DNA of 64,000 bases from Rhynchopus euleeides (taxonomy: Eukaryota > Euglenozoa > Diplonemea > Diplonemida > Diplonemidae). A program made the position numbers and the translations under genes. Numbering within the stretch: position 1 is the stretch's first letter; each line of letters begins with the position of its first letter. Under the pieces are notes generated by a model. The model was not told where the DNA came from. It saw only the letters and a list, made by a program, of their open reading frames with translations, and made no database searches. Location of the stretch: contig OY723269.1 in NCBI GenBank assembly GCA_963210315.1, positions 1,860,001-1,924,000 of the forward strand, written 5' to 3'. Positions 18,790 through 31,573 of this stretch are shown here, in pieces.

Positions 18790-20926
18790 TCGTCTGCCCC
18801 TCCCGATCTCATGTGCGGCCCCGCCCGCCCGCGCACGCAGCGTGTTCCTCAATTGCTGCGACGGCGTCCCCGACCATTCAACAACAAACACCATCCTCCA
18901 TGCGCGCGCGCCCATCGGCCATGCGCTATCCGCCAGCATGCCACAGACACAGACACAACGCCCCTCCTATGGGGTGCACACCGTGCCGTGTGTTTTGGGT
19001 TGGCGAAAAAGTTTTGTATTTTTTTTTTCATCCGCCCGCCTGCCTTCTCTGCCCCTCCTCTCGTGCCGTGTCCTCAACCTGCAGCCGAAACGCAGCGAGT
19101 TGATGAGCGCGCATGGATATGGGATATGGGTATGGGGTGGGGGTGGGGGTGCGTGGCGGCCCCCCCTCTTTGTGCCCTTTTCTTTTCTGAGGCCTGGGGA
19201 TGGGCATGACGGGGCCCAGCTGGGTGCACTGGGGGCACACGCGCGCGCTCCGCCCGTGTCCAGTAAGACGGGCACTCTCGGTGTGTGGCGCCTGTGATCC
19301 CCTGCACTTGGCACGTGGCCCCGTAGCCACGCGGGATCGTGGTGGAGTGGAAATAGTCATCTTGTAACTCTTGTTTCCTGCTGCTGCGCTCTGGCAGAGC
19401 CCAGCAGCATGCTGATGTGATTCTGCGCCTTTCCTTCTTCTTCTTGTGCATTGCATTCCTTCGCGAGAACATGCCATGCGGTGGATGTTTGCACGCGACA
19501 CGAATTCAGCGATGGCCTCACACAACTGAAGAAGGAAAGCGTGAAACCTGAAAACGGAAAAGTGAAAAGTGAAAACTGAAAACACGGAAACACGGAAAAT
19601 CAATCTCATATTCGCACCAGACGCTTGCAAATATTGAACACAGCTCTCGGTGGAGCGGAACGCCAAATAACCCAACACACACTGCGGTTCATGGGCGTGC
19701 GCTGCACCCTTTTACCTTTTACCTTTCACGTTTTATCGTTTCTTCGTTTCTTCTCCCCACATCATTTTTTTCTGGACCTCGTGGTGATTTTGTCACCGCT
19801 GCCAAGTGTGACGTCAGCCGCGCTCTGCAGTGCAGGTTCCGTGCCCCCTCACCCCTCCCCTGCTCTCTGCTGTTGCGGCTGTACGCGAGTTCGCTGGTGC
19901 CGGTACCGATGTGCCTGCCGCCTGACACTGCCCCCGCGGTATCAGACGGCTTCCACACGGCACGGGCACGGGTGTGCCCGCGGCGGCGCAGCCAAACGGC
20001 ATGGATATGGATGCGGGGTGGTGCGTGTGGAGGTAGCACCAGACTTCGCTCGGTGCGACCTACACTAAACAGAAAGGCGAACGTGTGTGTGTGTGTGTGG
20101 AAGGGGAAGCACTGGTTTTCCAGATTTTCTTCTTTGGCTTTTTGGTGGTTGCTGCTACTGCCGTTCGCTGATTTTTTTGTGGGCCCCACGAATCTCAGCC
20201 ACGGCTGGCGACCCGGTCTTCGCAGAGGGGAGGCGTTCAGGTGTGATAGACGGAAAAGGGCGCTGCTGCCCCACCTGCGGGCTGTGCTGGTCGGGACGGA
20301 CGGATTACTCGTCAACGTCGACCGCTGATCCCACACGGCTGTGTGTTGCTGCGCTCGCTGACCCTTGACTGATCTCTCGGGGTGGTGATCTGCAGACGCT
20401 GTGTGTGGGTTCTGTGTGCATCCCCGTGGCTGCTGGGCAGTCGCAGTGCCGCCTTCCAACAAAACCCTGTGCGCTACGCCCGCCACGGGCAAGCGTCGTT
20501 CCCGGAGGAACTTCACCAATTCAATATTTTGCTGGGCGGCTTGCTGCCGACAGCACACAATCCCGTTATTTTTCCACTCTCCACTCTCCACTCTCAATTC
20601 CACACACGCCCTTATTGTTACTTGCTGACGCGCTTTTGGAAAGCCTCGCTTTCCAGTTTATCCTCTTCCCCCTTCATCGGGACGAGCTACGGCCCTGTGA
20701 GCTACGAGCCGGAGATGCAGATGCAAATGCAAACAAGCGAACCGAACCAAACCCGAAGTCCTGCCTCCCCACCCCCGTCCCCCCCAACATCTCTGGGCAG
20801 TTGGTCCATCCCCCCCATATGAATTGCTTTGCTGTGCAGTTTTCAGCGATGACGTGCATCCACACCACACCACGCCCCCCGCCGCAGGTTTTACCCTTTT
20901 TTACTTTCACACTCCCAGGCCGCACC
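18790..20926. other. spacer 6 (2137 bp) with two small insertions, no gene seen
   Basis: It carries one extra A in the run at 19579-19582 and one extra AC in the ACACAC stretch near 20601-20607. These break the plus-strand open frame found in other spacers and shift the frame upstream of copy 7. Confidence 0.7.
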
Positions 20927-22090
20927 ATGAAGCTGGCAACACTGCTTGTCCTAGTTGTGATGGCAGGGACGTGCGACGGGTTTCTTTGGGGCAAGGGCAA
21001 GTCGTCTTGGGGCAAGTCGAAGTCGAAGTCGAAGTCGCATGGCGGCATCTGGGGTAAGTCGAAGTCGCATGGCGGCATCTGGGGTAAGTCGAAGTCGCAT
21101 GGCGGCATCTGGGGTAAGTCGAAGTCGCCTGGCGGCATCTGGGATAAGTACGGGAAGGCTATCTTCGGCGGCCGCGGCGGCAGCCCGCCCACCACAGGCC
21201 CCCTGACACCCTGTGGGGAGGGGATCGTGGTGGAGGCGATTAAGGAGTACAAGCCTGTGGTGGAGTCGATTGTGGAGGTGCTCGAGGAGGAGGAGGCCGC
21301 CTTCCGCCCGCTGCTGGTGCGCATGGCGTGGCACTCGATGGCGCAGTACAACCCTGCGCTGAAGCCGATTGGCGGTGGTGCGGGTGGGTGCCTGCGGCCC
21401 GGCGGTCCCGAACACAACCTGGGGGAGAACAAGGGGCTGGACGTGGCGGCGGAAAAGCTCGAGAAGGTGAAGAAGGCGCACCCCTTCGTGACGTACGCAG
21501 ACCTGTACCAGCTGGCGGGGAACACGGCCCTCGAGTACATGGGGAGCCCGTCGCTGCACTTCAAGCCCGGGCGGCGCGACTACGAGGCGTCGGAGCTGGC
21601 GGGGCAGTGCGTCGCAGACAACACCCGGATGCCCACAAAGCGCATCAACGAGGACTGGTTCCCCCACCGGGACACGCTGAAGTACCTGTTTGAGAAGTTT
21701 GGGGAGCTGGGGATCTCGCTGGACACCGACAAGGACGCGTTGTACAAGATCGTCAGCCTCCTCGGAGCCCACAACATGGGGGGGATGCACAAGGAAATCA
21801 GCGGGAACGAGGGGCAGTGGACGGCGGACAACCACGTGTTCGGGAACGAGTACTTTTACAACCTTGAGCGGGGGGCCTGGGGGCCGTACACGGCCCGGAT
21901 GTGGGGGACTGACCTGCAGTACAAGGGAGGCCCCGGTCTGCGCTTCGTGATGCTGCCGATCGACATGGTGCTGCGGCACGACAGGCGCCTGCGCAAGATT
22001 GTGCGCGAGTTCATGAACGACAAGGCCCTGTTTGCGAAGCACTTCCGGGTGGCGTGGCAGCAGATCCAGGACAACTGCTACGACCACTGA
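20927..22090 (+). CDS. class I peroxidase with basic repeats, copy 7 (387 aa)
   Basis: Four repeats at 21026-21145 (three His, one Pro). The protein appears identical to copy 1. The spacer after it contains the assembly gap. Confidence 0.92.
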   Translation: MKLATLLVLVVMAGTCDGFLWGKGKSSWGKSKSKSKSHGGIWGKSKSHGGIWGKSKSHGGIWGKSKSPGGIWDKYGKAIFGGRGGSPPTTGPLTPCGEGIVVEAIKEYKPVVESIVEVLEEEEAAFRPLLVRMAWHSMAQYNPALKPIGGGAGGCLRPGGPEHNLGENKGLDVAAEKLEKVKKAHPFVTYADLYQLAGNTALEYMGSPSLHFKPGRRDYEASELAGQCVADNTRMPTKRINEDWFPHRDTLKYLFEKFGELGISLDTDKDALYKIVSLLGAHNMGGMHKEISGNEGQWTADNHVFGNEYFYNLERGAWGPYTARMWGTDLQYKGGPGLRFVMLPIDMVLRHDRRLRKIVREFMNDKALFAKHFRVAWQQIQDNCYDH

Positions 22091-23813
22091 TCGTCTGCCC
22101 CTCCCGATCTCATGTGCGGCCCCGCCCGCCCGCGCACGCAGCGTGTTCCTCAATTGCTGCGACGGCGTCCCCGACCATTCAACAACAAACACCATCCTCC
22201 ATGCGCGCGCGCCCATCGGCCATGCGCTATCCGCCAGCATGCCACAGACACAGACACAACGCCCCTCCTATGGGGTGCACACCGTGCCGTGTGTTTTGGG
22301 TTGGCGAAAAAGTTTTGTATTTTTTTTTTCATCCNNNNNNNNNNNNNNNNNNNNNNNNNNNNNNNNNNNNNNNNNNNNNNNNNNNNNNNNNNNNNNNNNN
22401 NNNNNNNNNNNNNNNNNNNNNNNNNNNNNNNNNNNNNNNNNNNNNNNNNNNNNNNNNNNNNNNNNNNNNNNNNNNNNNNNNNNNNNNNNNNNNNNNNNNN
22501 NNNNNNNNNNNNNNNNNNNNNNNNNNNNNNNNNNCTCGGTGGAGCGGAACGCCAAATAACCCAACACACACTGCGGTTCATGGGCGTGCGCTGCACCCTT
22601 TTACCTTTTACCTTTCACGTTTTATCGTTTCTTCGTTTCTTCTCCCCACATCATTTTTTTCTGGACCTCGTGGTGATTTTGTCACCGCTGCCAAGTGTGA
22701 CGTCAGCCGCGCTCTGCAGTGCAGGTTCCGTGCCCCCTCACCCCTCCCCTGCTCTCTGCTGTTGCGGCTGTACGCGAGTTCGCTGGTGCCGGTACCGATG
22801 TGCCTGCCGCCTGACACTGCCCCCGCGGTATCAGACGGCTTCCACACGGCACGGGCACGGGTGTGCCCGCGGCGGCGCAGCCAAACGGCATGGATATGGA
22901 TGCGGGGTGGTGCGTGTGGAGGTAGCACCAGACTTCGCTCGGTGCGACCTACACTAAACAGAAAGGCGAACGTGTGTGTGTGTGTGTGGAAGGGGAAGCA
23001 CTGGTTTTCCAGATTTTCTTCTTTGGCTTTTTGGTGGTTGCTGCTACTGCCGTTCGCTGATTTTTTTGTGGGCCCCACGAATCTCAGCCACGGCTGGCGA
23101 CCCGGTCTTCGCAGAGGGGAGGCGTTCAGGTGTGATAGACGGAAAAGGGCGCTGCTGCCCCACCTGCGGGCTGTGCTGGTCGGGACGGACGGATTACTCG
23201 TCAACGTCGACCGCTGATCCCACACGGCTGTGTGTTGCTGCGCTCGCTGACCCTTGACTGATCTCTCGGGGTGGTGATCTGCAGACGCTGTGTGTGGGTT
23301 CTGTGTGCATCCCCGTGGCTGCTGGGCAGTCGCAGTGCCGCCTTCCAACAAAACCCTGTGCGCTACGCCCGCCACGGGCAAGCGTCGTTCCCGGAGGAAC
23401 TTCACCAATTCAATATTTTGCTGGGCGGCTTGCTGCCGACAGCACACAATCCCGTTATTTTTCCACTCTCCACTCTCCACTCTCAATTCCACACGCCCTT
23501 ATTGTTACTTGCTGACGCGCTTTTGGAAAGCCTCGCTTTCCAGTTTATCCTCTTCCCCCTTCATCGGGACGAGCTACGGCCCTGTGAGCTACGAGCCGGA
23601 GATGCAGATGCAAATGCAAACAAGCGAACCGAACCAAACCCGAAGTCCTGCCTCCCCACCCCCGTCCCCCCCAACATCTCTGGGCAGTTGGTCCATCCCC
23701 CCCATATGAATTGCTTTGCTGTGCAGTTTTCAGCGATGACGTGCATCCACACCACACCACGCCCCCCGCCGCAGGTTTTACCCTTTTTTACTTTCACACT
23801 CCCAGGCCGCACC
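22091..23813. other. spacer 7 (1723 bp as written), interrupted by the assembly gap
   Basis: Sequence on both sides of the N run matches the reference spacer. With the missing part counted the spacer would be about 2134 bp. Confidence 0.7.
22335..22534. other. assembly gap, 200 N standing for about 611 bp
   Basis: The flanks align to positions equivalent to 2365 and 2977 of unit 1, so 611 bp of spacer are expected if this unit is like the others. The round 200-N length is a placeholder. The hidden part includes the G-quadruplex motif, one hairpin and the purine-rich tract. A larger collapsed stretch of array cannot be excluded. Confidence 0.95.
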
Positions 23814-24977
23814 ATGAAGCTGGCAACACTGCTTGTCCTAGTTGTGATGGCAGGGACGTGCGACGGGTTTCTTTGGGGCAAGGGCAAGTCGTCTTGGGGC
23901 AAGTCGAAGTCGAAGTCGAAGTCGCATGGCGGCATCTGGGGTAAGTCGAAGTCGCATGGCGGCATCTGGGGTAAGTCGAAGTCGCATGGCGGCATCTGGG
24001 GTAAGTCGAAGTCGCCTGGCGGCATCTGGGATAAGTACGGGAAGGCTATCTTCGGCGGCCGCGGCGGCAGCCCGCCCACCACAGGCCCCCTGACACCCTG
24101 TGGGGAGGGGATCGTGGTGGAGGCGATTAAGGAGTACAAGCCTGTGGTGGAGTCGATTGTGGAGGTGCTCGAGGAGGAGGAGGCCGCCTTCCGCCCGCTG
24201 CTGGTGCGCATGGCGTGGCACTCGATGGCGCAGTACAACCCTGCGCTGAAGCCGATTGGCGGTGGTGCGGGTGGGTGCCTGCGGCCCGGCGGTCCCGAAC
24301 ACAACCTGGGGGAGAACAAGGGGCTGGACGTGGCGGCGGAAAAGCTCGAGAAGGTGAAGAAGGCGCACCCCTTCGTGACGTACGCAGACCTGTACCAGCT
24401 GGCGGGGAACACGGCCCTCGAGTACATGGGGAGCCCGTCGCTGCACTTCAAGCCCGGGCGGCGCGACTACGAGGCGTCGGAGCTGGCGGGGCAGTGCGTC
24501 GCAGACAACACCCGGATGCCCACAAAGCGCATCAACGAGGACTGGTTCCCCCACCGGGACACGCTGAAGTACCTGTTTGAGAAGTTTGGGGAGCTGGGGA
24601 TCTCGCTGGACACCGACAAGGACGCGTTGTACAAGATCGTCAGCCTCCTCGGAGCCCACAACATGGGGGGGATGCACAAGGAAATCAGCGGGAACGAGGG
24701 GCAGTGGACGGCGGACAACCACGTGTTCGGGAACGAGTACTTTTACAACCTTGAGCGGGGGGCCTGGGGGCCGTACACGGCCCGGATGTGGGGGACTGAC
24801 CTGCAGTACAAGGGAGGCCCCGGTCTGCGCTTCGTGATGCTGCCGATCGACATGGTGCTGCGGCACGACAGGCGCCTGCGCAAGATTGTGCGCGAGTTCA
24901 TGAACGACAAGGCCCTGTTTGCGAAGCACTTCCGGGTGGCGTGGCAGCAGATCCAGGACAACTGCTACGACCACTGA
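23814..24977 (+). CDS. class I peroxidase with basic repeats, copy 8 (387 aa)
   Basis: Four repeats at 23913-24032 (three His, one Pro). The protein appears identical to copies 1, 7, 9 and 10. Confidence 0.93.
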   Translation: MKLATLLVLVVMAGTCDGFLWGKGKSSWGKSKSKSKSHGGIWGKSKSHGGIWGKSKSHGGIWGKSKSPGGIWDKYGKAIFGGRGGSPPTTGPLTPCGEGIVVEAIKEYKPVVESIVEVLEEEEAAFRPLLVRMAWHSMAQYNPALKPIGGGAGGCLRPGGPEHNLGENKGLDVAAEKLEKVKKAHPFVTYADLYQLAGNTALEYMGSPSLHFKPGRRDYEASELAGQCVADNTRMPTKRINEDWFPHRDTLKYLFEKFGELGISLDTDKDALYKIVSLLGAHNMGGMHKEISGNEGQWTADNHVFGNEYFYNLERGAWGPYTARMWGTDLQYKGGPGLRFVMLPIDMVLRHDRRLRKIVREFMNDKALFAKHFRVAWQQIQDNCYDH

Positions 24978-27111
24978 TCGTCTGCCCCTCCCGATCTCAT
25001 GTGCGGCCCCGCCCGCCCGCGCACGCAGCGTGTTCCTCAATTGCTGCGACGGCGTCCCCGACCATTCAACAACAAACACCATCCTCCATGCGCGCGCGCC
25101 CATCGGCCATGCGCTATCCGCCAGCATGCCACAGACACAGACACAACGCCCCTCCTATGGGGTGCACACCGTGCCGTGTGTTTTGGGTTGGCGAAAAAGT
25201 TTTGTATTTTTTTTTTCATCCGCCCGCCTGCCTTCTCTGCCCCTCCTCTCGTGCCGTGTCCTCAACCTGCAGCCGAAACGCAGCGAGTTGATGAGCGCGC
25301 ATGGATATGGGATATGGGTATGGGGTGGGGGTGGGGGTGCGTGGCGGCCCCCCCTCTTTGTGCCCTTTTCTTTTCTGAGGCCTGGGGATGGGCATGACGG
25401 GGCCCAGCTGGGTGCACTGGGGGCACACGCGCGCGCTCCGCCCGTGTCCAGTAAGACGGGCACTCTCGGTGTGTGGCGCCTGTGATCCCCTGCACTTGGC
25501 ACGTGGCCCCGTAGCCACGCGGGATCGTGGTGGAGTGGAAATAGTCATCTTGTAACTCTTGTTTCCTGCTGCTGCGCTCTGGCAGAGCCCAGCAGCATGC
25601 TGATGTGATTCTGCGCCTTTCCTTCTTCTTCTTGTGCATTGCATTCCTTCGCGAGAACATGCCATGCGGTGGATGTTTGCACGCGACACGAATTCAGCGA
25701 TGGCCTCACACAACTGAAGAAGGAAAGCGTGAAACCTGAAAACGGAAAAGTGAAAAGTGAAAACTGAAACACGGAAACACGGAAAATCAATCTCATATTC
25801 GCACCAGACGCTTGCAAATATTGAACACAGCTCTCGGTGGAGCGGAACGCCAAATAACCCAACACACACTGCGGTTCATGGGCGTGCGCTGCACCCTTTT
25901 ACCTTTTACCTTTCACGTTTTATCGTTTCTTCGTTTCTTCTCCCCACATCATTTTTTTCTGGACCTCGTGGTGATTTTGTCACCGCTGCCAAGTGTGACG
26001 TCAGCCGCGCTCTGCAGTGCAGGTTCCGTGCCCCCTCACCCCTCCCCTGCTCTCTGCTGTTGCGGCTGTACGCGAGTTCGCTGGTGCCGGTACCGATGTG
26101 CCTGCCGCCTGACACTGCCCCCGCGGTATCAGACGGCTTCCACACGGCACGGGCACGGGTGTGCCCGCGGCGGCGCAGCCAAACGGCATGGATATGGATG
26201 CGGGGTGGTGCGTGTGGAGGTAGCACCAGACTTCGCTCGGTGCGACCTACACTAAACAGAAAGGCGAACGTGTGTGTGTGTGTGTGGAAGGGGAAGCACT
26301 GGTTTTCCAGATTTTCTTCTTTGGCTTTTTGGTGGTTGCTGCTACTGCCGTTCGCTGATTTTTTTGTGGGCCCCACGAATCTCAGCCACGGCTGGCGACC
26401 CGGTCTTCGCAGAGGGGAGGCGTTCAGGTGTGATAGACGGAAAAGGGCGCTGCTGCCCCACCTGCGGGCTGTGCTGGTCGGGACGGACGGATTACTCGTC
26501 AACGTCGACCGCTGATCCCACACGGCTGTGTGTTGCTGCGCTCGCTGACCCTTGACTGATCTCTCGGGGTGGTGATCTGCAGACGCTGTGTGTGGGTTCT
26601 GTGTGCATCCCCGTGGCTGCTGGGCAGTCGCAGTGCCGCCTTCCAACAAAACCCTGTGCGCTACGCCCGCCACGGGCAAGCGTCGTTCCCGGAGGAACTT
26701 CACCAATTCAATATTTTGCTGGGCGGCTTGCTGCCGACAGCACACAATCCCGTTATTTTTCCACTCTCCACTCTCCACTCTCAATTCCACACGCCCTTAT
26801 TGTTACTTGCTGACGCGCTTTTGGAAAGCCTCGCTTTCCAGTTTATCCTCTTCCCCCTTCATCGGGACGAGCTACGGCCCTGTGAGCTACGAGCCGGAGA
26901 TGCAGATGCAAATGCAAACAAGCGAACCGAACCAAACCCGAAGTCCTGCCTCCCCACCCCCGTCCCCCCCAACATCTCTGGGCAGTTGGTCCATCCCCCC
27001 CATATGAATTGCTTTGCTGTGCAGTTTTCAGCGATGACGTGCATCCACACCACACCACGCCCCCCGCCGCAGGTTTTACCCTTTTTTACTTTCACACTCC
27101 CAGGCCGCACC
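24978..27111. other. spacer 8 (2134 bp), no gene seen
   Basis: Same length and element order as the reference spacer; no difference noticed. Confidence 0.7.
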
Positions 27112-28275
27112 ATGAAGCTGGCAACACTGCTTGTCCTAGTTGTGATGGCAGGGACGTGCGACGGGTTTCTTTGGGGCAAGGGCAAGTCGTCTTGGGGCAA
27201 GTCGAAGTCGAAGTCGAAGTCGCATGGCGGCATCTGGGGTAAGTCGAAGTCGCATGGCGGCATCTGGGGTAAGTCGAAGTCGCATGGCGGCATCTGGGGT
27301 AAGTCGAAGTCGCCTGGCGGCATCTGGGATAAGTACGGGAAGGCTATCTTCGGCGGCCGCGGCGGCAGCCCGCCCACCACAGGCCCCCTGACACCCTGTG
27401 GGGAGGGGATCGTGGTGGAGGCGATTAAGGAGTACAAGCCTGTGGTGGAGTCGATTGTGGAGGTGCTCGAGGAGGAGGAGGCCGCCTTCCGCCCGCTGCT
27501 GGTGCGCATGGCGTGGCACTCGATGGCGCAGTACAACCCTGCGCTGAAGCCGATTGGCGGTGGTGCGGGTGGGTGCCTGCGGCCCGGCGGTCCCGAACAC
27601 AACCTGGGGGAGAACAAGGGGCTGGACGTGGCGGCGGAAAAGCTCGAGAAGGTGAAGAAGGCGCACCCCTTCGTGACGTACGCAGACCTGTACCAGCTGG
27701 CGGGGAACACGGCCCTCGAGTACATGGGGAGCCCGTCGCTGCACTTCAAGCCCGGGCGGCGCGACTACGAGGCGTCGGAGCTGGCGGGGCAGTGCGTCGC
27801 AGACAACACCCGGATGCCCACAAAGCGCATCAACGAGGACTGGTTCCCCCACCGGGACACGCTGAAGTACCTGTTTGAGAAGTTTGGGGAGCTGGGGATC
27901 TCGCTGGACACCGACAAGGACGCGTTGTACAAGATCGTCAGCCTCCTCGGAGCCCACAACATGGGGGGGATGCACAAGGAAATCAGCGGGAACGAGGGGC
28001 AGTGGACGGCGGACAACCACGTGTTCGGGAACGAGTACTTTTACAACCTTGAGCGGGGGGCCTGGGGGCCGTACACGGCCCGGATGTGGGGGACTGACCT
28101 GCAGTACAAGGGAGGCCCCGGTCTGCGCTTCGTGATGCTGCCGATCGACATGGTGCTGCGGCACGACAGGCGCCTGCGCAAGATTGTGCGCGAGTTCATG
28201 AACGACAAGGCCCTGTTTGCGAAGCACTTCCGGGTGGCGTGGCAGCAGATCCAGGACAACTGCTACGACCACTGA
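27112..28275 (+). CDS. class I peroxidase with basic repeats, copy 9 (387 aa)
   Basis: Four repeats at 27211-27330 (three His, one Pro). Unit length is 3298 bp, the basic length of the array. Confidence 0.93.
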   Translation: MKLATLLVLVVMAGTCDGFLWGKGKSSWGKSKSKSKSHGGIWGKSKSHGGIWGKSKSHGGIWGKSKSPGGIWDKYGKAIFGGRGGSPPTTGPLTPCGEGIVVEAIKEYKPVVESIVEVLEEEEAAFRPLLVRMAWHSMAQYNPALKPIGGGAGGCLRPGGPEHNLGENKGLDVAAEKLEKVKKAHPFVTYADLYQLAGNTALEYMGSPSLHFKPGRRDYEASELAGQCVADNTRMPTKRINEDWFPHRDTLKYLFEKFGELGISLDTDKDALYKIVSLLGAHNMGGMHKEISGNEGQWTADNHVFGNEYFYNLERGAWGPYTARMWGTDLQYKGGPGLRFVMLPIDMVLRHDRRLRKIVREFMNDKALFAKHFRVAWQQIQDNCYDH

Positions 28276-30409
28276 TCGTCTGCCCCTCCCGATCTCATGT
28301 GCGGCCCCGCCCGCCCGCGCACGCAGCGTGTTCCTCAATTGCTGCGACGGCGTCCCCGACCATTCAACAACAAACACCATCCTCCATGCGCGCGCGCCCA
28401 TCGGCCATGCGCTATCCGCCAGCATGCCACAGACACAGACACAACGCCCCTCCTATGGGGTGCACACCGTGCCGTGTGTTTTGGGTTGGCGAAAAAGTTT
28501 TGTATTTTTTTTTTCATCCGCCCGCCTGCCTTCTCTGCCCCTCCTCTCGTGCCGTGTCCTCAACCTGCAGCCGAAACGCAGCGAGTTGATGAGCGCGCAT
28601 GGATATGGGATATGGGTATGGGGTGGGGGTGGGGGTGCGTGGCGGCCCCCCCTCTTTGTGCCCTTTTCTTTTCTGAGGCCTGGGGATGGGCATGACGGGG
28701 CCCAGCTGGGTGCACTGGGGGCACACGCGCGCGCTCCGCCCGTGTCCAGTAAGACGGGCACTCTCGGTGTGTGGCGCCTGTGATCCCCTGCACTTGGCAC
28801 GTGGCCCCGTAGCCACGCGGGATCGTGGTGGAGTGGAAATAGTCATCTTGTAACTCTTGTTTCCTGCTGCTGCGCTCTGGCAGAGCCCAGCAGCATGCTG
28901 ATGTGATTCTGCGCCTTTCCTTCTTCTTCTTGTGCATTGCATTCCTTCGCGAGAACATGCCATGCGGTGGATGTTTGCACGCGACACGAATTCAGCGATG
29001 GCCTCACACAACTGAAGAAGGAAAGCGTGAAACCTGAAAACGGAAAAGTGAAAAGTGAAAACTGAAACACGGAAACACGGAAAATCAATCTCATATTCGC
29101 ACCAGACGCTTGCAAATATTGAACACAGCTCTCGGTGGAGCGGAACGCCAAATAACCCAACACACACTGCGGTTCATGGGCGTGCGCTGCACCCTTTTAC
29201 CTTTTACCTTTCACGTTTTATCGTTTCTTCGTTTCTTCTCCCCACATCATTTTTTTCTGGACCTCGTGGTGATTTTGTCACCGCTGCCAAGTGTGACGTC
29301 AGCCGCGCTCTGCAGTGCAGGTTCCGTGCCCCCTCACCCCTCCCCTGCTCTCTGCTGTTGCGGCTGTACGCGAGTTCGCTGGTGCCGGTACCGATGTGCC
29401 TGCCGCCTGACACTGCCCCCGCGGTATCAGACGGCTTCCACACGGCACGGGCACGGGTGTGCCCGCGGCGGCGCAGCCAAACGGCATGGATATGGATGCG
29501 GGGTGGTGCGTGTGGAGGTAGCACCAGACTTCGCTCGGTGCGACCTACACTAAACAGAAAGGCGAACGTGTGTGTGTGTGTGTGGAAGGGGAAGCACTGG
29601 TTTTCCAGATTTTCTTCTTTGGCTTTTTGGTGGTTGCTGCTACTGCCGTTCGCTGATTTTTTTGTGGGCCCCACGAATCTCAGCCACGGCTGGCGACCCG
29701 GTCTTCGCAGAGGGGAGGCGTTCAGGTGTGATAGACGGAAAAGGGCGCTGCTGCCCCACCTGCGGGCTGTGCTGGTCGGGACGGACGGATTACTCGTCAA
29801 CGTCGACCGCTGATCCCACACGGCTGTGTGTTGCTGCGCTCGCTGACCCTTGACTGATCTCTCGGGGTGGTGATCTGCAGACGCTGTGTGTGGGTTCTGT
29901 GTGCATCCCCGTGGCTGCTGGGCAGTCGCAGTGCCGCCTTCCAACAAAACCCTGTGCGCTACGCCCGCCACGGGCAAGCGTCGTTCCCGGAGGAACTTCA
30001 CCAATTCAATATTTTGCTGGGCGGCTTGCTGCCGACAGCACACAATCCCGTTATTTTTCCACTCTCCACTCTCCACTCTCAATTCCACACGCCCTTATTG
30101 TTACTTGCTGACGCGCTTTTGGAAAGCCTCGCTTTCCAGTTTATCCTCTTCCCCCTTCATCGGGACGAGCTACGGCCCTGTGAGCTACGAGCCGGAGATG
30201 CAGATGCAAATGCAAACAAGCGAACCGAACCAAACCCGAAGTCCTGCCTCCCCACCCCCGTCCCCCCCAACATCTCTGGGCAGTTGGTCCATCCCCCCCA
30301 TATGAATTGCTTTGCTGTGCAGTTTTCAGCGATGACGTGCATCCACACCACACCACGCCCCCCGCCGCAGGTTTTACCCTTTTTTACTTTCACACTCCCA
30401 GGCCGCACC
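28276..30409. other. spacer 9 (2134 bp), no gene seen
   Basis: Same length and element order as the reference spacer; no difference noticed. Confidence 0.7.
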
Positions 30410-31573
30410 ATGAAGCTGGCAACACTGCTTGTCCTAGTTGTGATGGCAGGGACGTGCGACGGGTTTCTTTGGGGCAAGGGCAAGTCGTCTTGGGGCAAGT
30501 CGAAGTCGAAGTCGAAGTCGCATGGCGGCATCTGGGGTAAGTCGAAGTCGCATGGCGGCATCTGGGGTAAGTCGAAGTCGCATGGCGGCATCTGGGGTAA
30601 GTCGAAGTCGCCTGGCGGCATCTGGGATAAGTACGGGAAGGCTATCTTCGGCGGCCGCGGCGGCAGCCCGCCCACCACAGGCCCCCTGACACCCTGTGGG
30701 GAGGGGATCGTGGTGGAGGCGATTAAGGAGTACAAGCCTGTGGTGGAGTCGATTGTGGAGGTGCTCGAGGAGGAGGAGGCCGCCTTCCGCCCGCTGCTGG
30801 TGCGCATGGCGTGGCACTCGATGGCGCAGTACAACCCTGCGCTGAAGCCGATTGGCGGTGGTGCGGGTGGGTGCCTGCGGCCCGGCGGTCCCGAACACAA
30901 CCTGGGGGAGAACAAGGGGCTGGACGTGGCGGCGGAAAAGCTCGAGAAGGTGAAGAAGGCGCACCCCTTCGTGACGTACGCAGACCTGTACCAGCTGGCG
31001 GGGAACACGGCCCTCGAGTACATGGGGAGCCCGTCGCTGCACTTCAAGCCCGGGCGGCGCGACTACGAGGCGTCGGAGCTGGCGGGGCAGTGCGTCGCAG
31101 ACAACACCCGGATGCCCACAAAGCGCATCAACGAGGACTGGTTCCCCCACCGGGACACGCTGAAGTACCTGTTTGAGAAGTTTGGGGAGCTGGGGATCTC
31201 GCTGGACACCGACAAGGACGCGTTGTACAAGATCGTCAGCCTCCTCGGAGCCCACAACATGGGGGGGATGCACAAGGAAATCAGCGGGAACGAGGGGCAG
31301 TGGACGGCGGACAACCACGTGTTCGGGAACGAGTACTTTTACAACCTTGAGCGGGGGGCCTGGGGGCCGTACACGGCCCGGATGTGGGGGACTGACCTGC
31401 AGTACAAGGGAGGCCCCGGTCTGCGCTTCGTGATGCTGCCGATCGACATGGTGCTGCGGCACGACAGGCGCCTGCGCAAGATTGTGCGCGAGTTCATGAA
31501 CGACAAGGCCCTGTTTGCGAAGCACTTCCGGGTGGCGTGGCAGCAGATCCAGGACAACTGCTACGACCACTGA
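30410..31573 (+). CDS. class I peroxidase with basic repeats, copy 10 (387 aa)
   Basis: Four repeats at 30509-30628 (three His, one Pro). It is the last of the uninterrupted run of 387-residue copies (6 to 10) before the shortened copy 11. Confidence 0.93.
   Translation: MKLATLLVLVVMAGTCDGFLWGKGKSSWGKSKSKSKSHGGIWGKSKSHGGIWGKSKSHGGIWGKSKSPGGIWDKYGKAIFGGRGGSPPTTGPLTPCGEGIVVEAIKEYKPVVESIVEVLEEEEAAFRPLLVRMAWHSMAQYNPALKPIGGGAGGCLRPGGPEHNLGENKGLDVAAEKLEKVKKAHPFVTYADLYQLAGNTALEYMGSPSLHFKPGRRDYEASELAGQCVADNTRMPTKRINEDWFPHRDTLKYLFEKFGELGISLDTDKDALYKIVSLLGAHNMGGMHKEISGNEGQWTADNHVFGNEYFYNLERGAWGPYTARMWGTDLQYKGGPGLRFVMLPIDMVLRHDRRLRKIVREFMNDKALFAKHFRVAWQQIQDNCYDH

Noticed and set aside
22054..23217. Open frames running through the N gap
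   Set aside because: They are open only because N codons cannot be read as stops.
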